From positions 1 to 47,975 of the forward strand of contig JAIESC010000047.1 of NCBI GenBank assembly GCA_019746355.1: a DNA stretch of 47,975 bases. Reading direction: 5' to 3'. Both the position numbers and the translations under genes were made by a program. The stretch comes from Xanthobacteraceae bacterium. Lineage in GTDB: Bacteria > Pseudomonadota > Alphaproteobacteria > Rhizobiales > Xanthobacteraceae. Position 1 is the stretch's first letter. Every line of letters starts with the position of its first letter. Positions 8,777 through 18,061 of the stretch are shown piece by piece. A model generated the notes under the pieces. The model did not search any database. It was not told the origin of the DNA and worked only from the letters and a program-made list of their open reading frames with translations.

Positions 8777-9790
8777 CTATTGCCGGTACTCGATCATGGC
8801 CTGGCTCCGCAGCTCCCTGAGGTAGGCCTTGGCGCGGGAGTCGAAGGCTTCGCTGTAGAGCTGGTCACGCGCTTCCTTCTTCTCGAGCGCGTTGTCGGAT
8901 TCTTTGCGGGAGCAAACGGCATAGACCTCGACGCCCTGCTGGGTCGCTTCCGGCGGCGTGAGCCGGCCGATCTCGGTCTTGGTCAGGATGTCGCGCAGCG
9001 CCGGCGGCAATTCCGCGGAGTTCTTGGTCACCGGCGGCCGCACGGCGACGAAGCGGACGGCGCGTGCCATTGGAATGCCTTCCTCGCAGGTGCGAAACTG
9101 CGCGCGCAGCGACTCGGCTTCCCTGGCGCGGGCCTGGAACGCATCCGGCGGTGAGCCGCGCGGCACGACGAACAGAATCGGTCGCAGCGTGTAGTCGTAG
9201 GACGCCGTGGTCGTCGCCGTCCCTTGCGGGTTCTTGGCGGCGATTCTCGACTGGATGTCCCGCTCGCTGAACTGGAAGCTCGCCTGGTAGCGGCCGCGGA
9301 TGATCTGGGTCCAGACGATGTCGGCCCTCATGCGCGACTTCAGCGTGTCGGCATAGACGCCGCTCTTGGCCAGTTGCTCGGAGAAGTCCCGGGGCGACTG
9401 GCGCATGCGCCGCGCCATGTTGGCGAAAGCGTTGTCCACGTCCTTGTCGATGTCCGGGATCGCGTAGCGCTTGAGCAGCTGGATCTTGAGCTTCTCGTTG
9501 ATCAGCTCCTCGATCACCTCCTGGCGCGCCGGCGTCTTCTGCGTGCTGAGCTGCAGGAGCTTGCTGCGCTGCTCGATGTCGAGGTTGGTGATCGGATCGC
9601 CGTTGACCAGCACGACCACGCCCTGGGCCTGCGCGGCTTGCGGAGCGCTGGCGATGACGGCGACCGCCAACGCGGCGGCGGCAGAGAGGCGAAGCAGAGC
9701 GGGGAGGAGGTGTTTGGGTTTCATCGCGTCTTGCATTGCGGCGTCTTGCATTGCGTTCTGCGGCGTCCGGATCGCCGCCCGGCCGCGCAT
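8777..9790 (-). CDS. surA: SurA-like periplasmic chaperone / peptidyl-prolyl isomerase
   Basis: SurA escorts unfolded outer-membrane proteins, LptD among them, across the periplasm to the BAM complex. The 337-residue product has a signal peptide (core [16 protein letters not shown], cleavage after QAAQA) and a SurA N-terminal domain ([40 protein letters not shown]). A parvulin-like C-terminal region follows that is shorter than in E. coli SurA (428 residues), implying one isomerase-type domain. The start at 9790 has GAGG eight bases upstream; ATGs at 9736 and 9724 would give a more compact signal peptide. The leader between them holds a short direct repeat (MQDA twice). It lies 33 bases after lptD. 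Confidence 0.88.
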   Translation of the reverse strand: MRGRAAIRTPQNAMQDAAMQDAMKPKHLLPALLRLSAAAALAVAVIASAPQAAQAQGVVVLVNGDPITNLDIEQRSKLLQLSTQKTPARQEVIEELINEKLKIQLLKRYAIPDIDKDVDNAFANMARRMRQSPRDFSEQLAKSGVYADTLKSRMRADIVWTQIIRGRYQASFQFSERDIQSRIAAKNPQGTATTTASYDYTLRPILFVVPRGSPPDAFQARAREAESLRAQFRTCEEGIPMARAVRFVAVRPPVTKNSAELPPALRDILTKTEIGRLTPPEATQQGVEVYAVCSRKESDNALEKKEARDQLYSEAFDSRAKAYLRELRSQAMIEYRQ

Positions 9791-9823
9791 GCGATCCGCC
9801 TCGCTGCGCGCCCCTGTTGCGGA

Positions 9824-12310
9824 CTATAGACCCGCAGGACCGCTGGCGACAGTCTGGCTCACCGACGTGCCACCCAGCGTGCGGAGCGTCATTTGCAGCA
9901 TGATCCGGTCGTCCCGGGTCGCGACGCCGCTGTAGGTGTAGTTCCTCATATAGCTCAAGGCGACAATGAGGCAATCGTCGATATAGCCGATGCCGAATGA
10001 GGTGCCGGCGAGCGCGTTGGCGTCGAGGTCGTAGCGCACCGCTGCGGTCGCCTGCCAGTTCTGCGTGATCTTCACCGAGCCGCTGGCGAGAATGCCTTCG
10101 CGCCGCTCCAGGAAGCCGATCTGCGGCTGCGCGTCGTACTTGCCATAGAGCATCGCAACGGACCACCGGTCGAATGACGCGCGCGCCTCGGTTTCGAAAC
10201 GCCGCACCTCGAACGATCCCTCGTCGAAGCGGAAGCGGGTGGTGAACGACCAGATGCGGTCGGGCTGATACATCAGCCTCGCCACGTAGTCGGAGCGGCG
10301 GGTGTCGAGGCCGCTGTCCAGGCCGGTGTTGGTGTTGTCGGCGACGGCGAAGGAGTTGGTGCCGAACAGTTGGTAGGACTGGCCGAACAGCGCGTTGATG
10401 AATCCGCCGCGGTTGAACTGCGTGGTGTACTGGATGCCGACGTTGGCGCGGCCGCCGCCTTCGGTGCGGTCCCAGCCGCCGAACTTGTCGACGCGGAACA
10501 GGTTGGTGTCGTCGAAGATCAGGCTTTGCGCGTCCTCGTTCGGCAATTTGCCGATGTTCATCTCGTTCGGGCGGATGATGATCTGCGCGATCGGCTCGAT
10601 GGTCTGCGTACCCCAGCCCTGAACGTTGATGAACGGATAGCGGTATTCCAGGCCGACCGTCGGCATCACGCGGATGTCCGAGGTGTCACCGGGGGTGAAG
10701 TAGTTCGACACGCCGGGCTGGTTTGAGATCGAGGCAAAGCCGGCATCGGCGCGCAGGCTCACGAACGGCGTGAAAATCTGGCCGAATGAATCCGTGATGC
10801 TGCGCTTCCAGTTCACGTCGGCCGAGGCGCGCGTATAGGTCCCCGGGAAGCCGCGCAGCAGGCAGTTTGCGGGGGTCTTTTGCGCGGGGTCGGCGCTCGT
10901 CAGCGTGCATTGGCTGCTGTTGAATGCAGTGGAGCTGATGGGATTGAAGGCGGCCTGGTCGCGCGACAGGCTGGTCAGGTTGGTGCGATAGCCGAGCTCG
11001 CCGCCGAACACCGGGTTGTTGAAGATGTAGCTGTAGTCGAGCACCGGATGGATGATCGGAATCTGACCCTGCACGTCGGATTCCGAGAAGCCGTAGTAGT
11101 AGATGGTGCGGACGTCGAAGTAGCTGCGGTCGCCGCGGCCGGTGAGGTAGAGCTGCGACACGCCTTCGGTAAAGCCGGTTTGCAGGATGTTGACGCCGCG
11201 CTGGTAGGTGCGCAGGCGATAGTCCTGGAAGAACGTCTTGTCGGTCGGCAGGATGCCGTCCCAGCCCCAGACCCAGCGGTCGGTCAGCGCAAACTGGCCG
11301 GAGGTCTCGATCGCCCCGCGGAAGTCGCGATAGCCCGGCGTCAGCGATGTGTCGTCGCGTTGGAACACGCCCTTGTCGAGCTGGTAGAGACCTGTGGCGC
11401 GGATCGAGTAGGCGCCGTCAATCAGCCGCTGCCGCCATTCAGCGCGCCCCATGACGCCCTGCTTGCTCATCAGCCGCGGCGTGAAGGTGAGGTCGTAGTC
11501 GGGAGCAAGCGCCCAATAATACGGGATGTCGACGCCGACACCGTAGATCGAGCTGTAGCTGACGATCGGGAACAGGAACCCGGATTTCCGCTTCACCGTC
11601 GGGTCCGGCGCGGAGAGGAACGGCAAGTAGGCGACGGGCTTACCGAAGAATTCGAGGCGCGCGTCCTCGAAGTAGATCATCTTCTCGGTGCCGTCATGGA
11701 TCATGCGCGCCGCCTTGACCTGCCAGGTCGGCGGCTTCTTGGGATCGTCCTTGCAAGGCTCGCAGGCGGTGTAGACGCCGGAGTGGAACACGGTGAAGGT
11801 GCCGGCCGAGCGGTCGGCGCGGGCCGCGGCCATGCGCGTCGCATCGGCGGTGTCGAGGCGCAGCGAGTCGACGAAGCCGTCGCGGAAGTCGTCGCTCAGA
11901 TCCATGACATCGGCGTAGGTGATCCGGCCGTCGGGCTCGGTCATCCGCACATTGCCCTCGGCGCGAAGCCGCCGCGTGTTCTCGTCATAGATCACCCGGT
12001 CGGATTCGAGCGTCGAGCCCTGGTGATAGACCTGCACGTTGCCGACCGCTGAAACCCGCTTGTTGCTGTAGTCGTACTGCACCTCGTTCGCCTGCAAGAG
12101 CATCGGCGCCTTCTCGCCCTGCGGGCGCGGGATCGGCGTCGGCTTGACGCGCTGCGGGCGCTGCGGAAATTGCATGAGCTGCGCCTGCGCCGGGGCAATA
12201 TCAAACCAGAAGCCGGCGACCAGCGTCGCCGCGCTCAACGCGACCAGAGCGGTTTTCCTCACTCGCAGACGCCAACAGGACGGCGCACGAGCACTGGCAG
12301 CGCCGGCCAT
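9824..12310 (-). CDS. lptD: LPS-assembly outer-membrane protein LptD
   Basis: The 828-residue protein has a signal peptide. An N-terminal OstA/LptA-like periplasmic jellyroll follows (MLLQANEVQYDYSNKRVSAV, then GNVRMTEPDGRITYA), and then a large LptD barrel (YLPFLSAPDPTVKRKSGFLF, YYWALAPDYDLTFTPRLMSK). LptD with LptE inserts LPS into the outer leaflet. A CxxC pair (TACEPCKDD) occurs in the periplasmic domain; disulfides are known to be important in LptD. Its start overlaps the lptG stop by one base (TGATG), indicating translational coupling. lptE is not visible in the window. Confidence 0.95.
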   Translation of the reverse strand: MAGAASARAPSCWRLRVRKTALVALSAATLVAGFWFDIAPAQAQLMQFPQRPQRVKPTPIPRPQGEKAPMLLQANEVQYDYSNKRVSAVGNVQVYHQGSTLESDRVIYDENTRRLRAEGNVRMTEPDGRITYADVMDLSDDFRDGFVDSLRLDTADATRMAAARADRSAGTFTVFHSGVYTACEPCKDDPKKPPTWQVKAARMIHDGTEKMIYFEDARLEFFGKPVAYLPFLSAPDPTVKRKSGFLFPIVSYSSIYGVGVDIPYYWALAPDYDLTFTPRLMSKQGVMGRAEWRQRLIDGAYSIRATGLYQLDKGVFQRDDTSLTPGYRDFRGAIETSGQFALTDRWVWGWDGILPTDKTFFQDYRLRTYQRGVNILQTGFTEGVSQLYLTGRGDRSYFDVRTIYYYGFSESDVQGQIPIIHPVLDYSYIFNNPVFGGELGYRTNLTSLSRDQAAFNPISSTAFNSSQCTLTSADPAQKTPANCLLRGFPGTYTRASADVNWKRSITDSFGQIFTPFVSLRADAGFASISNQPGVSNYFTPGDTSDIRVMPTVGLEYRYPFINVQGWGTQTIEPIAQIIIRPNEMNIGKLPNEDAQSLIFDDTNLFRVDKFGGWDRTEGGGRANVGIQYTTQFNRGGFINALFGQSYQLFGTNSFAVADNTNTGLDSGLDTRRSDYVARLMYQPDRIWSFTTRFRFDEGSFEVRRFETEARASFDRWSVAMLYGKYDAQPQIGFLERREGILASGSVKITQNWQATAAVRYDLDANALAGTSFGIGYIDDCLIVALSYMRNYTYSGVATRDDRIMLQMTLRTLGGTSVSQTVASGPAGL

Positions 12311-13398
12311 CAGCCGTCCTCCTGGTACAGCAGCACAACAAATCCGGTCATCGCACCGACCGCAACCGGCATCCAGGCGGCGACGATCGGCGGAATGAGC
12401 TCGGCGTTGCTCAGATCGTCGCTCAGCTTCGACATGACGTAGAGCAGGAAGCCCGAGGCGATGCCGCCCAGCACCATCTTCTGCACGCCGCCGAAGCGGA
12501 CGAAGCGCAGACTGAAGGCCGCGGCGAGCAGCACCATCGCGGCGAGCATGAACGGCCGCGCGAGCAGCTTCTGGTATTGCAGGCGGTAGCCGGTGGCGGG
12601 CAGGCCTGCGCGCTCGGCAAGCTCGATGAAGTCGGGGAGCTGCCAGAACGGAACGGTCTCGGGGGTCGAGAAGGTCTCGCGCACCTGTTCGGGGGTGAGA
12701 TTGGTGGCGAGGCGGTACTGCTCGTGTTCGCGCGGCGGTTGGCCGGGCGCGTAGATGCGCACGTCCTCAAGCCGCCAATAGCCCGCATCGAGCCGGCCCG
12801 ACGTGGCGTTGATCCGCTCGATGAACTTGTGGTTCTGATCGAAGACGTAGGCGATGACGTTGTTCAACACGACGCCCTGCTCGCGGCTGCTCAGGGCATT
12901 GACGATCGACTGGCCGCTGTCGCTGCGCTGGGTGATCCAGAAGCCGTTGACGGTCGCCTGGAGGCCGGCCTGGTTGTTGCCGGAAATTTCCGCTTCGAGC
13001 CGCTTGGATTTTTCCTGAAGCGTCGCCGCGATCGGATTGTAGATCGTGGTGGCGACAACGCCGACGCCGAGCGCGACAAATATGGCCGGGGCGATGAACT
13101 GCCATGCCGACATGCCCGCGGCGCGCGAGACGACGAGCTCGAGCCGCCGCGACAGGCTGAGATAGCAGGACATTGCCCCGATCAGCGTGCAGAACGGCAG
13201 GATGCGCTCGGTGATCTGCGGCACGCGGAACAGCGAGGTTTGCGCGACCTTCAGCGCCGTGGCATTCGGTCCATCCGACAGCCGCCGCATCATCTCGACG
13301 TAGTCGATCAGCACCACCAGCGCGAACACGCCGGCCAGCACCGCGACCAGCGTGGTGAGGAATCGCAGGCCGAAGTAGCGCGCGAGCGTGCCGGTCAT
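12310..13398 (-). CDS. lptG: LPS export ABC transporter permease LptG
   Basis: The 362-residue inner-membrane protein is a YjgP/YjgQ-family permease. MTGTLARYFGLRFLTTLVAV opens the first membrane helix, and LEVVVSRAAGMSAWQF-like sequence (LELVVSRAAGMSAWQF) forms the coupling region. A periplasmic beta-jellyroll and three C-terminal helices follow. With LptF and LptB it extracts LPS from the inner membrane. Its ATG overlaps the lptF stop as ATGA. A longer in-frame ORF reaching 13650 is only an overlap with lptF and was not used. Confidence 0.94.
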   Translation of the reverse strand: MTGTLARYFGLRFLTTLVAVLAGVFALVVLIDYVEMMRRLSDGPNATALKVAQTSLFRVPQITERILPFCTLIGAMSCYLSLSRRLELVVSRAAGMSAWQFIAPAIFVALGVGVVATTIYNPIAATLQEKSKRLEAEISGNNQAGLQATVNGFWITQRSDSGQSIVNALSSREQGVVLNNVIAYVFDQNHKFIERINATSGRLDAGYWRLEDVRIYAPGQPPREHEQYRLATNLTPEQVRETFSTPETVPFWQLPDFIELAERAGLPATGYRLQYQKLLARPFMLAAMVLLAAAFSLRFVRFGGVQKMVLGGIASGFLLYVMSKLSDDLSNAELIPPIVAAWMPVAVGAMTGFVVLLYQEDG

Positions 13399-14570
13399 TG
13401 CGCCGCTCCGGCCAGGCCGCGGATGTGGCGGGTGGTCCAGGCGTGAATGCGATCTGCCGCCGTGGTGAGGAAGACCGGCGGCTCGATGATCAGCCCGCGC
13501 GAGATGGCGTAGAGGCACGCCACGATCGTTCCGCCCACGGTGAAATACTGGACCAGCGCGGCGAGCGGATACTTGATGGTGAAGACCGTGCTGGCGAATC
13601 CGACCAGCCGCAGTCCCGACACCGCGAGGATGACGGCGGTGATCGACCACGTCGGGCTTTGACGCGTGGTACGCGGCGCGCCGAGGAACGCAAACGCGAT
13701 CAGCACAAAGGCGAACGGATAGATCGGGCCCAGCAGCCGGTCGTGCAGTTCGGCGCGGAATTGCCCTGGCTGTTCCTTGTATTGCGGATCGTTCGGGTCC
13801 GGACGCATCAGCTGCCAGAGGTAGCGCTCGCGCACCGAGTACTTGATGATCTGCGGGCCGCCGGAGAACTGCGACAGGTCGAAGGCGTAGCGGTCGAACA
13901 GCACGATGTTGGGATCGCGCTGCTTTGCCTCGTGGCGTTGGATGCTGCCGCTCTCCAGGATCAGGAAACTGCCCTTGTCGTTCTTCAGGATCTCGCCGCG
14001 CTCGGCGAGGATGGTCACGTGCTGTTGCGGATCGCGGCGGTCATCCACCAGCAGGCCGACCAGCAGGCCGTTGGGGCGGCGCTCGCGGATGTTGAAGGCG
14101 AGACCGGATTCGATGGCGATGAAGCGACCGGGCTGCACGATGTTGCTGACGAGGTCGGTACGGACCTCGGTCAGCCAGCGGCGCAGCATGCGAAGGCTTT
14201 CCGGCGCCACATAGGCGCTGATGCTGGCCAGCAGCACGGAGGCGACGATGGTCGCGGCCATGAACGGTTGCAGCAGGCCCCAGGGCTTCATGCCCGCGCC
14301 GTTCATGACGATGATCTCGGAGTCGGTCGCGAGCTTGTGCAGGCTGTGCGAAACCGCGACGACCAGGGCGACCGGCGCGATGACCAGAACGAGATGCGGG
14401 ATGACCAGGCTGGTGATGCCGATGAACACCAGGACGGTCTGGCCCTGGCTGGTCATCAGGTCGACGTCACGCAGCGCCTGCGTGATCCAGATCGCACCGG
14501 TCAGGCTGACGAGCACGAGCAAGAACGCACCAAACGTGGTGCGAAAGATGTAGCGGCCGATTGACCCCAT
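13395..14570 (-). CDS. lptF: LPS export ABC transporter permease LptF
   Basis: The 391-residue protein is the partner of LptG. It starts MGSIGRYIFRTTFGAFLLVL and has the conserved coupling-helix segment ATDSEIIVMNGAGMKPWG. A periplasmic domain (FNIRERRPNGLLVGLLVDDR) and C-terminal membrane helices follow. It is the first gene of the minus-strand operon lptF-lptG-lptD-surA-pdxA-rsmA, so the operon promoter should lie in the 316-base gap shared with pepA. An alternative in-frame start at 14612 adds an Arg-rich stretch that does not look like an N-terminus. Confidence 0.94.
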   Translation of the reverse strand: MGSIGRYIFRTTFGAFLLVLVSLTGAIWITQALRDVDLMTSQGQTVLVFIGITSLVIPHLVLVIAPVALVVAVSHSLHKLATDSEIIVMNGAGMKPWGLLQPFMAATIVASVLLASISAYVAPESLRMLRRWLTEVRTDLVSNIVQPGRFIAIESGLAFNIRERRPNGLLVGLLVDDRRDPQQHVTILAERGEILKNDKGSFLILESGSIQRHEAKQRDPNIVLFDRYAFDLSQFSGGPQIIKYSVRERYLWQLMRPDPNDPQYKEQPGQFRAELHDRLLGPIYPFAFVLIAFAFLGAPRTTRQSPTWSITAVILAVSGLRLVGFASTVFTIKYPLAALVQYFTVGGTIVACLYAISRGLIIEPPVFLTTAADRIHAWTTRHIRGLAGAAQ

Positions 14571-14886
14571 CCGCCTGCGTCGTCCCCACCTTCGACCGAG
14601 CCGCCAAGCCACCGGACCCCAATCCGGAGGCCCCCTCGAAGGCGGACCGCTCCCCCTTGAAATTCACTATGCCTTGTTCCCCCCACAAAGTGGCTTCCCA
14701 AAGGCAAACCCGTTGAACATGCACAACAAATGGTTAATTGCCGCGCGTGCCGCAGGTCGCCTCTATTTGCGTTGGATTCCCGCATTTCGCAATGCCGAAA
14801 TGGGTCGAGGAACCGCAGACTTGGCAGGATGCCGCGGCCCGGGCCATAAGGTCGCGCCCCGCCGCTGAGCCTTGAAAGGAATCTGC
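14571..14886. promoter_or_regulatory. Divergent promoter region between lptF and pepA
   Basis: This gene-free stretch separates two divergent operons and should hold both promoters. On the plus strand TTGAAC (14713-14718) and TAATTG (14735-14740) are spaced 16 bases apart, a plausible sigma-70-type pair for pepA. A purine-rich AAAGGA at 14875-14880 is the pepA ribosome-binding site. No convincing minus-strand promoter, operator or RNA gene was seen. Confidence 0.4.
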
Positions 14887-16386
14887 ATGGCCGAAGCCCG
14901 CAAGCTCGCGTTTGCCGCGCTCACCCCGCCGACCAAGGATGTTCTGGTTGCGTTCTGCGAAGAGGGGCTGAAATTCGGGCCTGCGACCCGGAAAGCGCTG
15001 GCCGCGGCCGGCGATCTGGTGCAGCGGGCGGCGGCCGCCGAAAAATTCACCGGCAAGAGCGGCAGTTCCCTCGACATCGTGGCGCCTGCGGGCCTGCCGG
15101 TGTCCCGGCTGGTGGTCCTCGGGGCCGGCAAGGCCGGCAAGCTCAAGGCGCATGACTTCGTCAAGCTCGGCGGGGCGGCGATGGGCAAGGTTCCGTCGCG
15201 CGCCGAGGCGGCGACGATCTTCGCGGAACTGTCGGGCGGCGCGCTCAAGCCCGATCAGGCGGCGGAACTGGCGCTCGGCACGCAACTGCGCAGCTATGTG
15301 TTCGACCGCTACAAGACCAAGCGCAAAGAGGGCGAGGAGGGTCAGGGCAAGCCGCAGATCACGCTCGCGGTGAACAACCCGGCGTCCGCCAGGCGGGCGT
15401 GGGAGAGTTTGCGCGAGCCGGTCGCCGACGGCGTCATCATGGCGCGCGATCTGATCAACGAGCCGGCCAACGTGCTCTATCCCGAGGAGTTCGCCAAACG
15501 CGCGACCGCGTTGCGCAAGCTCGGCGTCGCGGTCGAGGTGTTCGACGTGGCGGCGATGAAGAAGCTCGGCATGCATTCGCTCCTCGGGGTGGGCCAGGGC
15601 TCGCGCAAGGACAGCCGCATGGTGATCATGCGCTGGAACGGCGGCAGGAAGAGCGACGCGCCGGTGGCGTTCATCGGCAAGGGCGTCTGCTTCGACACCG
15701 GCGGCATCTCGATCAAGCCTGCCGCCGGCATGGAGGACATGAAGGGCGACATGGCAGGTGCGGCCTGCGTCGTCGGGCTGATGCATGCACTTGCCGCAAG
15801 GAAGGCCAAGGTCAACGCGGTCGGCGCGATCGGTCTCGTCGAGAACATGCCGGACGGCAACGCGCAGCGGCCGGGCGACATCGTCAAGACGATGAACGGC
15901 CAGACCATCGAGATCATCAACACCGACGCCGAAGGGCGCCTCGTGCTTGCCGACGTGCTGCACTACGTCAACACCAGGCACAAGCCGAGGTTCATGATCG
16001 ATCTCGCCACGCTGACCGGCGCGATCATCGTCGCGCTCGGCCAGGAATATGCCGGCATGTTCTCCAACGACGACCGGCTGTGCGACCGCCTGACCGAGGC
16101 GGGGCAGGCGACGATGGAGCGGGTGTGGCGCATGCCGCTCGGCCCGGAATACGACAAGATGATCGACTCCAAGTTCGCCGACATGAAGAACACCGGCGGA
16201 CGCTTCGGCGGCTCGATCACCGCGGCACAGCTCCTGGCGCGCTTCGTCGACAAGACGCCGTGGGTGCATCTCGACATCGCCGGCACCGCGCTCGGCTCGC
16301 CGCAGACCGACATCAACAAGAGCTGGAGCTCGGGCTGGGGCGTGCGGCTGCTCAACCAACTCGTGGAAGACCACTACGAACGCTAG
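14887..16386 (+). CDS. pepA: Leucyl aminopeptidase (PepA, family M17)
   Basis: The 499-residue cytosolic metallopeptidase removes N-terminal residues from peptides; E. coli PepA also binds DNA in Xer recombination and carAB control. M17 motifs are intact: [16 protein letters not shown] with the metal-binding Lys and Asp, [11 protein letters not shown], and [12 protein letters not shown], the family signature. The ATG at 14887 has AAAGGA six bases upstream. The 3' end and stop codon overlap an inverted repeat that looks like the operator of the following toxin-antitoxin genes. In other proteobacteria pepA is commonly followed directly by holC. Confidence 0.96.
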   Translation: MAEARKLAFAALTPPTKDVLVAFCEEGLKFGPATRKALAAAGDLVQRAAAAEKFTGKSGSSLDIVAPAGLPVSRLVVLGAGKAGKLKAHDFVKLGGAAMGKVPSRAEAATIFAELSGGALKPDQAAELALGTQLRSYVFDRYKTKRKEGEEGQGKPQITLAVNNPASARRAWESLREPVADGVIMARDLINEPANVLYPEEFAKRATALRKLGVAVEVFDVAAMKKLGMHSLLGVGQGSRKDSRMVIMRWNGGRKSDAPVAFIGKGVCFDTGGISIKPAAGMEDMKGDMAGAACVVGLMHALAARKAKVNAVGAIGLVENMPDGNAQRPGDIVKTMNGQTIEIINTDAEGRLVLADVLHYVNTRHKPRFMIDLATLTGAIIVALGQEYAGMFSNDDRLCDRLTEAGQATMERVWRMPLGPEYDKMIDSKFADMKNTGGRFGGSITAAQLLARFVDKTPWVHLDIAGTALGSPQTDINKSWSSGWGVRLLNQLVEDHYER

Positions 16387-16409
16387 CGCGATAGTGGTAT
16401 AAGGCGGCC
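16371..16409 (+). promoter_or_regulatory. Probable autoregulated promoter/operator of the toxin-antitoxin pair
   Basis: An inverted repeat CCACTA (16371-16376) and TAGTGG (16392-16397) encloses the palindrome CGCTAGCG (16381-16388), which includes the pepA stop codon. TATAAG at 16398-16403 directly abuts it and lies six bases before the antitoxin ATG, a good -10 position for a leaderless or nearly leaderless transcript. Antitoxin-toxin complexes typically repress from such palindromes. Binding is inferred. Confidence 0.5.
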
Positions 16410-16637
16410 ATGACAAAGTTATTTGAACAGGCCATCGCAAAAGTCCTCACTCTTTCTGATGAGGAGCAGGACGCAATCGCTGTGCAGGTGCTCGCGATGG
16501 CCGACACTGGGGCCGCAGCGATCGAACTCGACGACGAGACTCGTGCGGCCATTCGCGAGGGGTTGGATCAAGCCCGACGTGGTGAATTCGCTTCCGATGA
16601 AGAGATCGCCGCTTTGTGGAAGCGCCACGGTCTATGA
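16410..16637 (+). CDS. Type II antitoxin (addiction-module family)
   Basis: This 75-residue acidic protein has a helical N-terminus (LFEQAIAKVLTLSDEEQDAI) and a C-terminal segment with LDDETRAAIREGLDQARRGE and EIAALWKRHGL. Such tails wrap and neutralise RelE/ParE-type toxins. The gene precedes a ParE-like toxin, and its TGA overlaps the toxin ATG as ATGA. The start lies only six bases after a TATAAG element. The family cannot be assigned further by eye; it resembles addiction-module proteins paired with ParE toxins more than classical Phd or MazE. Confidence 0.82.
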   Translation: MTKLFEQAIAKVLTLSDEEQDAIAVQVLAMADTGAAAIELDDETRAAIREGLDQARRGEFASDEEIAALWKRHGL

Positions 16638-16921
16638 AAGTTCGCTATTCAGCGCGCGCTCGCGCTGATCTTGCCGCTATTCTCGACTATATCGATGAAA
16701 AAAGTCCACGAGGTGCGTGGAACGTGAAGCGTGCGCTGCAGCGGACCATTGAGCTCATTGGCGAATATCCTCACGTCGGCAGGAGCTGCGGTGAGCAGCA
16801 AGCGCGAGTGGTTCCCGTCGGCCGCTATCCGTATCTCGTCTACTGGACTGTCGAGGAAGGCGAAGTGTGGGTGGTCCACATTCGCCATTCGGCCAGGGCG
16901 CCTTGGCAGGATCGGCAATGA
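16634..16921 (+). CDS. ParE/RelE-superfamily toxin
   Basis: The 95-residue basic protein has the ParE/RelE architecture: MKVRYSARARADLAAILDYI at the N-terminus, ARVVPVGRYPYLVYW in the middle and VWVVHIRHSARAPW at the C-terminus. ParE members poison DNA gyrase and RelE members cleave ribosome-bound mRNA; the pattern here is nearer ParE, but the target is not certain. The ATG at 16634 gives an ATGA overlap with the antitoxin. Its own TGA overlaps the holC ATG in the same way, so translation of three genes appears coupled. Confidence 0.85.
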   Translation: MKVRYSARARADLAAILDYIDEKSPRGAWNVKRALQRTIELIGEYPHVGRSCGEQQARVVPVGRYPYLVYWTVEEGEVWVVHIRHSARAPWQDRQ

Positions 16922-17370
16922 CCGAAGTCGTCTTCTACCACCTGATCCGCAAGCCGTTGGAGAAGGCATTGCCGGAGCTGCTGGAGAAATCCTATGAGCG
17001 CGGCTGGCGGGTGGTGGTGCAGGCGTCGTCCGACGAGCGCGTTGATGCGCTCGACGCGCATCTTTGGACCTATAACGATGCCAATTTCCTGCCGCATGGC
17101 ACCGCGCGCGACACCGACGCGGCGCTGCACCCGATCCTGCTGACCACCGCAGAGCACAATCCGAACGGCGCGAAGGTGCGGTTCCTGATCGATGGGGCGC
17201 CGATCCCCGCCGATGCCGCCAGCTATGACCGCATCGTGCTGATGTTCGACGGCGAGGACGAGGACGCTGTTGCCGCCGCCCGCGAACGCTGGACCGAGGC
17301 CAAGGCGCAGGGTTTCGAGACTGCCTATTGGCAGCCGGACGAGCAGGGTCGGTGGGTCAAGAAGGCGTAA
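16918..17370 (+). CDS. holC: DNA polymerase III chi subunit
   Basis: The 150-residue product starts MTEVVFYHLIRKPLEKALPE and includes WRVVVQASSDERVDALDAHL, AEHNPNGAKVRFLIDGAPIP and ERWTEAKAQGFETAYWQPDE, typical of chi. Chi links the clamp loader to SSB. The ATG at 16918 overlaps the toxin stop (ATGA); longer in-frame starts fall inside the toxin gene. It has no obvious promoter of its own, so its expression may depend on pepA read-through plus the toxin-antitoxin promoter. Confidence 0.93.
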   Translation: MTEVVFYHLIRKPLEKALPELLEKSYERGWRVVVQASSDERVDALDAHLWTYNDANFLPHGTARDTDAALHPILLTTAEHNPNGAKVRFLIDGAPIPADAASYDRIVLMFDGEDEDAVAAARERWTEAKAQGFETAYWQPDEQGRWVKKA

Positions 17371-17482
17371 GCGCCGTTAACCGCCCCGCATTGCAGCAAG
17401 GCGGAACTGTTGCGGCTGCCGTGATGGTGACGCAAAGTTGGTCTTGAGATCGGGTCAGGGGAAACGGACTCGGGGATTTCTG

Positions 17483-18058
17483 GTGCGTTCGGCTGCAAAA
17501 CGCGTGTCTTCAGGACGCCTGACGTCGCATTTCGTGGCGCGACCCGCCGCGTTCGCGCTTGGCGCGTTCATGCTCGGCGCGTGCGCGCTGCCGGAATTTG
17601 ACTCGTTCCGTGCGCCCACCGCCGACGCGCTGTTCCGTCCGCTCTCGGTGACCAACGTCAAGGACCGCGTGCTGCCGCCCGTGGCGCCTGAGGACATGGT
17701 GGACGCGAGCGGCCGCTGTGCCGGGGCCTATGTGCCGCCGAGCGCATCGACCGGCGAGCAGCCCGTGACCGTGCAGGAGGCCGGAGTTCCGATGATCCCG
17801 TCCGCTATCGCGCTGGAGATGACCGAGTGCGATGTGGTCAAGCGCGCCGGCTTCCCCGAGCGGGTCGACATCGGCTCAACTGAGCGCAACGAGCGCCAGG
17901 TAACGCTGACCTATGCGGGCGGTGCGCGGCCCGGCATCTATACGTTCGTCGCCGGACGCCTGAAGTCGATGGAGCGCGGGCCCGAGCCTCCGCCGACCAA
18001 GCCCGCGAAGAAACCCGCCAAGCCCGCGCCCAAGCCGCGCCAGGCTTCGGTTCAGTAG
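17483..18058 (+). CDS. Conserved putative lipoprotein
   Basis: The proposed GTG start gives a 191-residue product with a basic N-region, a hydrophobic core (FALGAFMLGAC) and a lipobox-like MLGAC; the Cys would be lipidated. GGGG at 17472-17475 is a plausible ribosome-binding site; an in-frame TTG at 17438 is an alternative. The mature part contains CDVVKRAGFPERVDIG and LTYAGGARPGIYTFVAGRL, resembling small outer-membrane-associated lipoproteins, and a Lys/Pro/Ala-rich tail (KPAKKPAKPAPKP) suited to peptidoglycan or anionic contacts. No function is assigned. It ends three bases before the convergent ABC-F gene. Confidence 0.78.
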   Translation: MRSAAKRVSSGRLTSHFVARPAAFALGAFMLGACALPEFDSFRAPTADALFRPLSVTNVKDRVLPPVAPEDMVDASGRCAGAYVPPSASTGEQPVTVQEAGVPMIPSAIALEMTECDVVKRAGFPERVDIGSTERNERQVTLTYAGGARPGIYTFVAGRLKSMERGPEPPPTKPAKKPAKPAPKPRQASVQ

Positions 18059-18061
18059 AAA

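Noticed and set aside
9724..9757. Short tandem repeat in the SurA leader (MQDA twice)
   Set aside because: Only two copies, and it may lie upstream of the true start; no evidence of a functional or variable repeat.
14734..16440. Long minus-strand open frame opposite pepA
   Set aside because: Low-complexity His/Arg/Asp composition typical of antisense frames in GC-rich DNA; pepA has all M17 motifs.
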